Part shown: one piece after another, positions 6,048-6,906 of the stretch | How the letters are laid out: the number at the start of each line of letters is the position of its first letter | How positions within the stretch are numbered: position 1 is the first letter of the stretch | Assembly: GCA_018673255.1 (NCBI GenBank) | Contig: JABHDC010000246.1 | Span: 1-6,906, forward strand | Direction: 5' to 3' | Length of the DNA: 6,906 bases | Origin: Gemmatimonadota bacterium | GTDB lineage: Bacteria; Latescibacterota; UBA2968; UBA8231 | The notes under the pieces: generated by a model | Seen by the model: only the letters and a program-made list of their open reading frames with translations | Databases searched by the model: none | Told to the model about the DNA's origin: nothing | Made by a program: the position numbers and the translations under genes

Positions 6048-6906
6048 CGAGCGAGAAGCGATGAGAGCCGTTGGTTTCGGTCAAGTCGAGTGGAATGTGG
6101 TATCCGTAGTCGAAGAGCAGTTGGTTCCAGCGGTAGCCGAGACCGGCATTCAAATCACCCGAGGCATCATCCTCGAAGATGCGGCTGCCACCACCGCGCA
6201 GCATCAGGCCCTCGACCAGCTTGGTCTCGCCGCCGACCACGAGACGACTCTCAGAGGCGTCGCCGGTCAGATCGCGCATCGACCACTGTACCGACACCAG
6301 CGAATTCTCGATCGTGTAGGAGACGCCCACGGCCAGATCCATCGGGATATCACCTGCACCCGACTCCAGCGCTGGGGCGCCAGCCCCGGCACAATCACAG
6401 GTGGCATTGGGCTGCAAGGCATTCTTCACCATCAGACCCAGGCGCGCATTCTGGATCGGCGTCTGCCACAAGGCGCCGATGTCGACACCGATGCTGCCGG
6501 CCGATTGACCAGAGACGGGATCGGCATCGTCGAAATCCTCAACACTCCAGAATAGATACTTGGCCGTTACACCCAATTGTAGATCAGACGAGAGCGCATA
6601 CCCCAGCGACAGGAAGGCGCCATTCTCGCTCATCAGATCCGAGCCGATGCGCTCATATCCCACACCCAGCGCCATCTTCTCACCCAGAGGTTGCGTGAAA
6701 CTGGCAATGTGTTGGCCCAGATTGTCACCATCGATGCCCGAAAACAGCAGCGATACATTCGTATAGGCCAGTTGACGGCCATCGACTGACGCCAGGCCCG
6801 CGGGGTTGGCAAACACCGCGTCCCCGTTGTCGGCCACCGCGACATACGCATTCCCCAGAGCCGTCGAACGGGCACTGGCACCCAGACTCTGGATGTTGAC
6901 GATGGC
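6034..6906 (-). CDS. PorV/UPF0164-like outer-membrane beta-barrel protein, N-terminus outside the window
   Basis: The frame is open to the window end, giving 290 visible residues and a TAG stop at 6036-6034. A GTG at 6837 is internal: upstream residues in the same frame (SLGASARSTALGNAYVAVAD) continue the family signature, followed by NGDAVFANPAGLA, the hallmark of PorV/PorQ/UPF0164 proteins (usual form: GxSARAxGMGxAYxAxADDxxAxxxNPAGLA). The remainder alternates hydrophobic and polar residues as in beta-strands (MALGVGYERIG, LQLGVTAKYLFW, ARLGLMVKNAL, LDLAVGVSYTI-type strands) and closes with FDYGYHIPLD and HRFSLVWQL, a typical barrel end. A loop at about 166-185 carries a Cys-Asp-Cys pair within a Gly/Ala-rich stretch (TCDCAGAGAPALESGAG). 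Only the signal peptide and the extreme N-terminus should be missing. Known: PorV is an outer-membrane partner of type IX secretion in Bacteroidota, but the family is broader and most members are uncharacterised. Inferred: it is the outer-membrane part of the system encoded downstream; type IX secretion itself is not shown. Confidence 0.85.
   Translation of the reverse strand, partial: AIVNIQSLGASARSTALGNAYVAVADNGDAVFANPAGLASVDGRQLAYTNVSLLFSGIDGDNLGQHIASFTQPLGEKMALGVGYERIGSDLMSENGAFLSLGYALSSDLQLGVTAKYLFWSVEDFDDADPVSGQSAGSIGVDIGALWQTPIQNARLGLMVKNALQPNATCDCAGAGAPALESGAGDIPMDLAVGVSYTIENSLVSVQWSMRDLTGDASESRLVVGGETKLVEGLMLRGGGSRIFEDDASGDLNAGLGYRWNQLLFDYGYHIPLDLTETNGSHRFSLVWQL

Noticed and set aside
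6835..6837. GTG at 6837 as the start of the barrel gene
   Set aside because: The frame continues upstream to the window end with the conserved SARSTALGNAYVAVAD signature, so this GTG is an internal Val.
6034..6906. Type IX secretion system
   Set aside because: Only a PorV-like barrel is present. PorT, PorU, SprA, GldK-N and CTD-bearing cargo are not in the window, and the family is wider than T9SS.

Overview
The window carries one tight, co-directional block of cell-envelope genes, all on the minus strand, so transcription runs from high to low coordinates. In transcription order: the C-terminal 290 residues of a PorV/UPF0164-like outer-membrane beta-barrel (cut by the window end); a 1085-residue protein made almost entirely of about 26 tetratricopeptide repeats; a TolQ/ExbB-family motor subunit; a TolR/ExbD-family motor subunit; a 446-residue protein with three N-terminal membrane helices and a C-terminal DUF4159 domain; and the first 28 codons of a possible sixth gene that runs off the left edge. 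Gaps between genes are 85, 100, 29, 69 and 5 bases. I see no tRNA, rRNA, mobile element, CRISPR array or convincing Rho-independent terminator, and no gene-free stretch longer than 100 bases.

The organism is a diderm (Gram-negative-type) bacterium: it has an outer-membrane barrel and a proton-driven Tol/Ton-type inner-membrane motor. Moderately high GC, strong AGGAGG-type ribosome sites, and a PorV-like barrel next to a giant TPR protein and ExbB/ExbD suggest the Fibrobacterota-Chlorobiota-Bacteroidota or Gemmatimonadota/Latescibacterota neighbourhood. That placement is inference; no marker gene is present.

The pieces fit a trans-envelope machine. ExbB and ExbD would use the proton gradient. 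The place where TonB or TolA normally sits is taken by the DUF4159 protein, whose first membrane helix carries a histidine (His19) in a position reminiscent of the essential TonB His20, followed by a Pro-rich juxtamembrane stretch. The TPR protein would be the extracytoplasmic scaffold and the barrel the outer-membrane component. The biological output cannot be read from the sequence. The ExbB/ExbD pair with a DUF4159 protein as the apparent force-transducing partner is the most interesting aspect of the window.

Long plus-strand open frames opposite the TPR gene are codon-aligned antisense shadows and are not annotated as genes.
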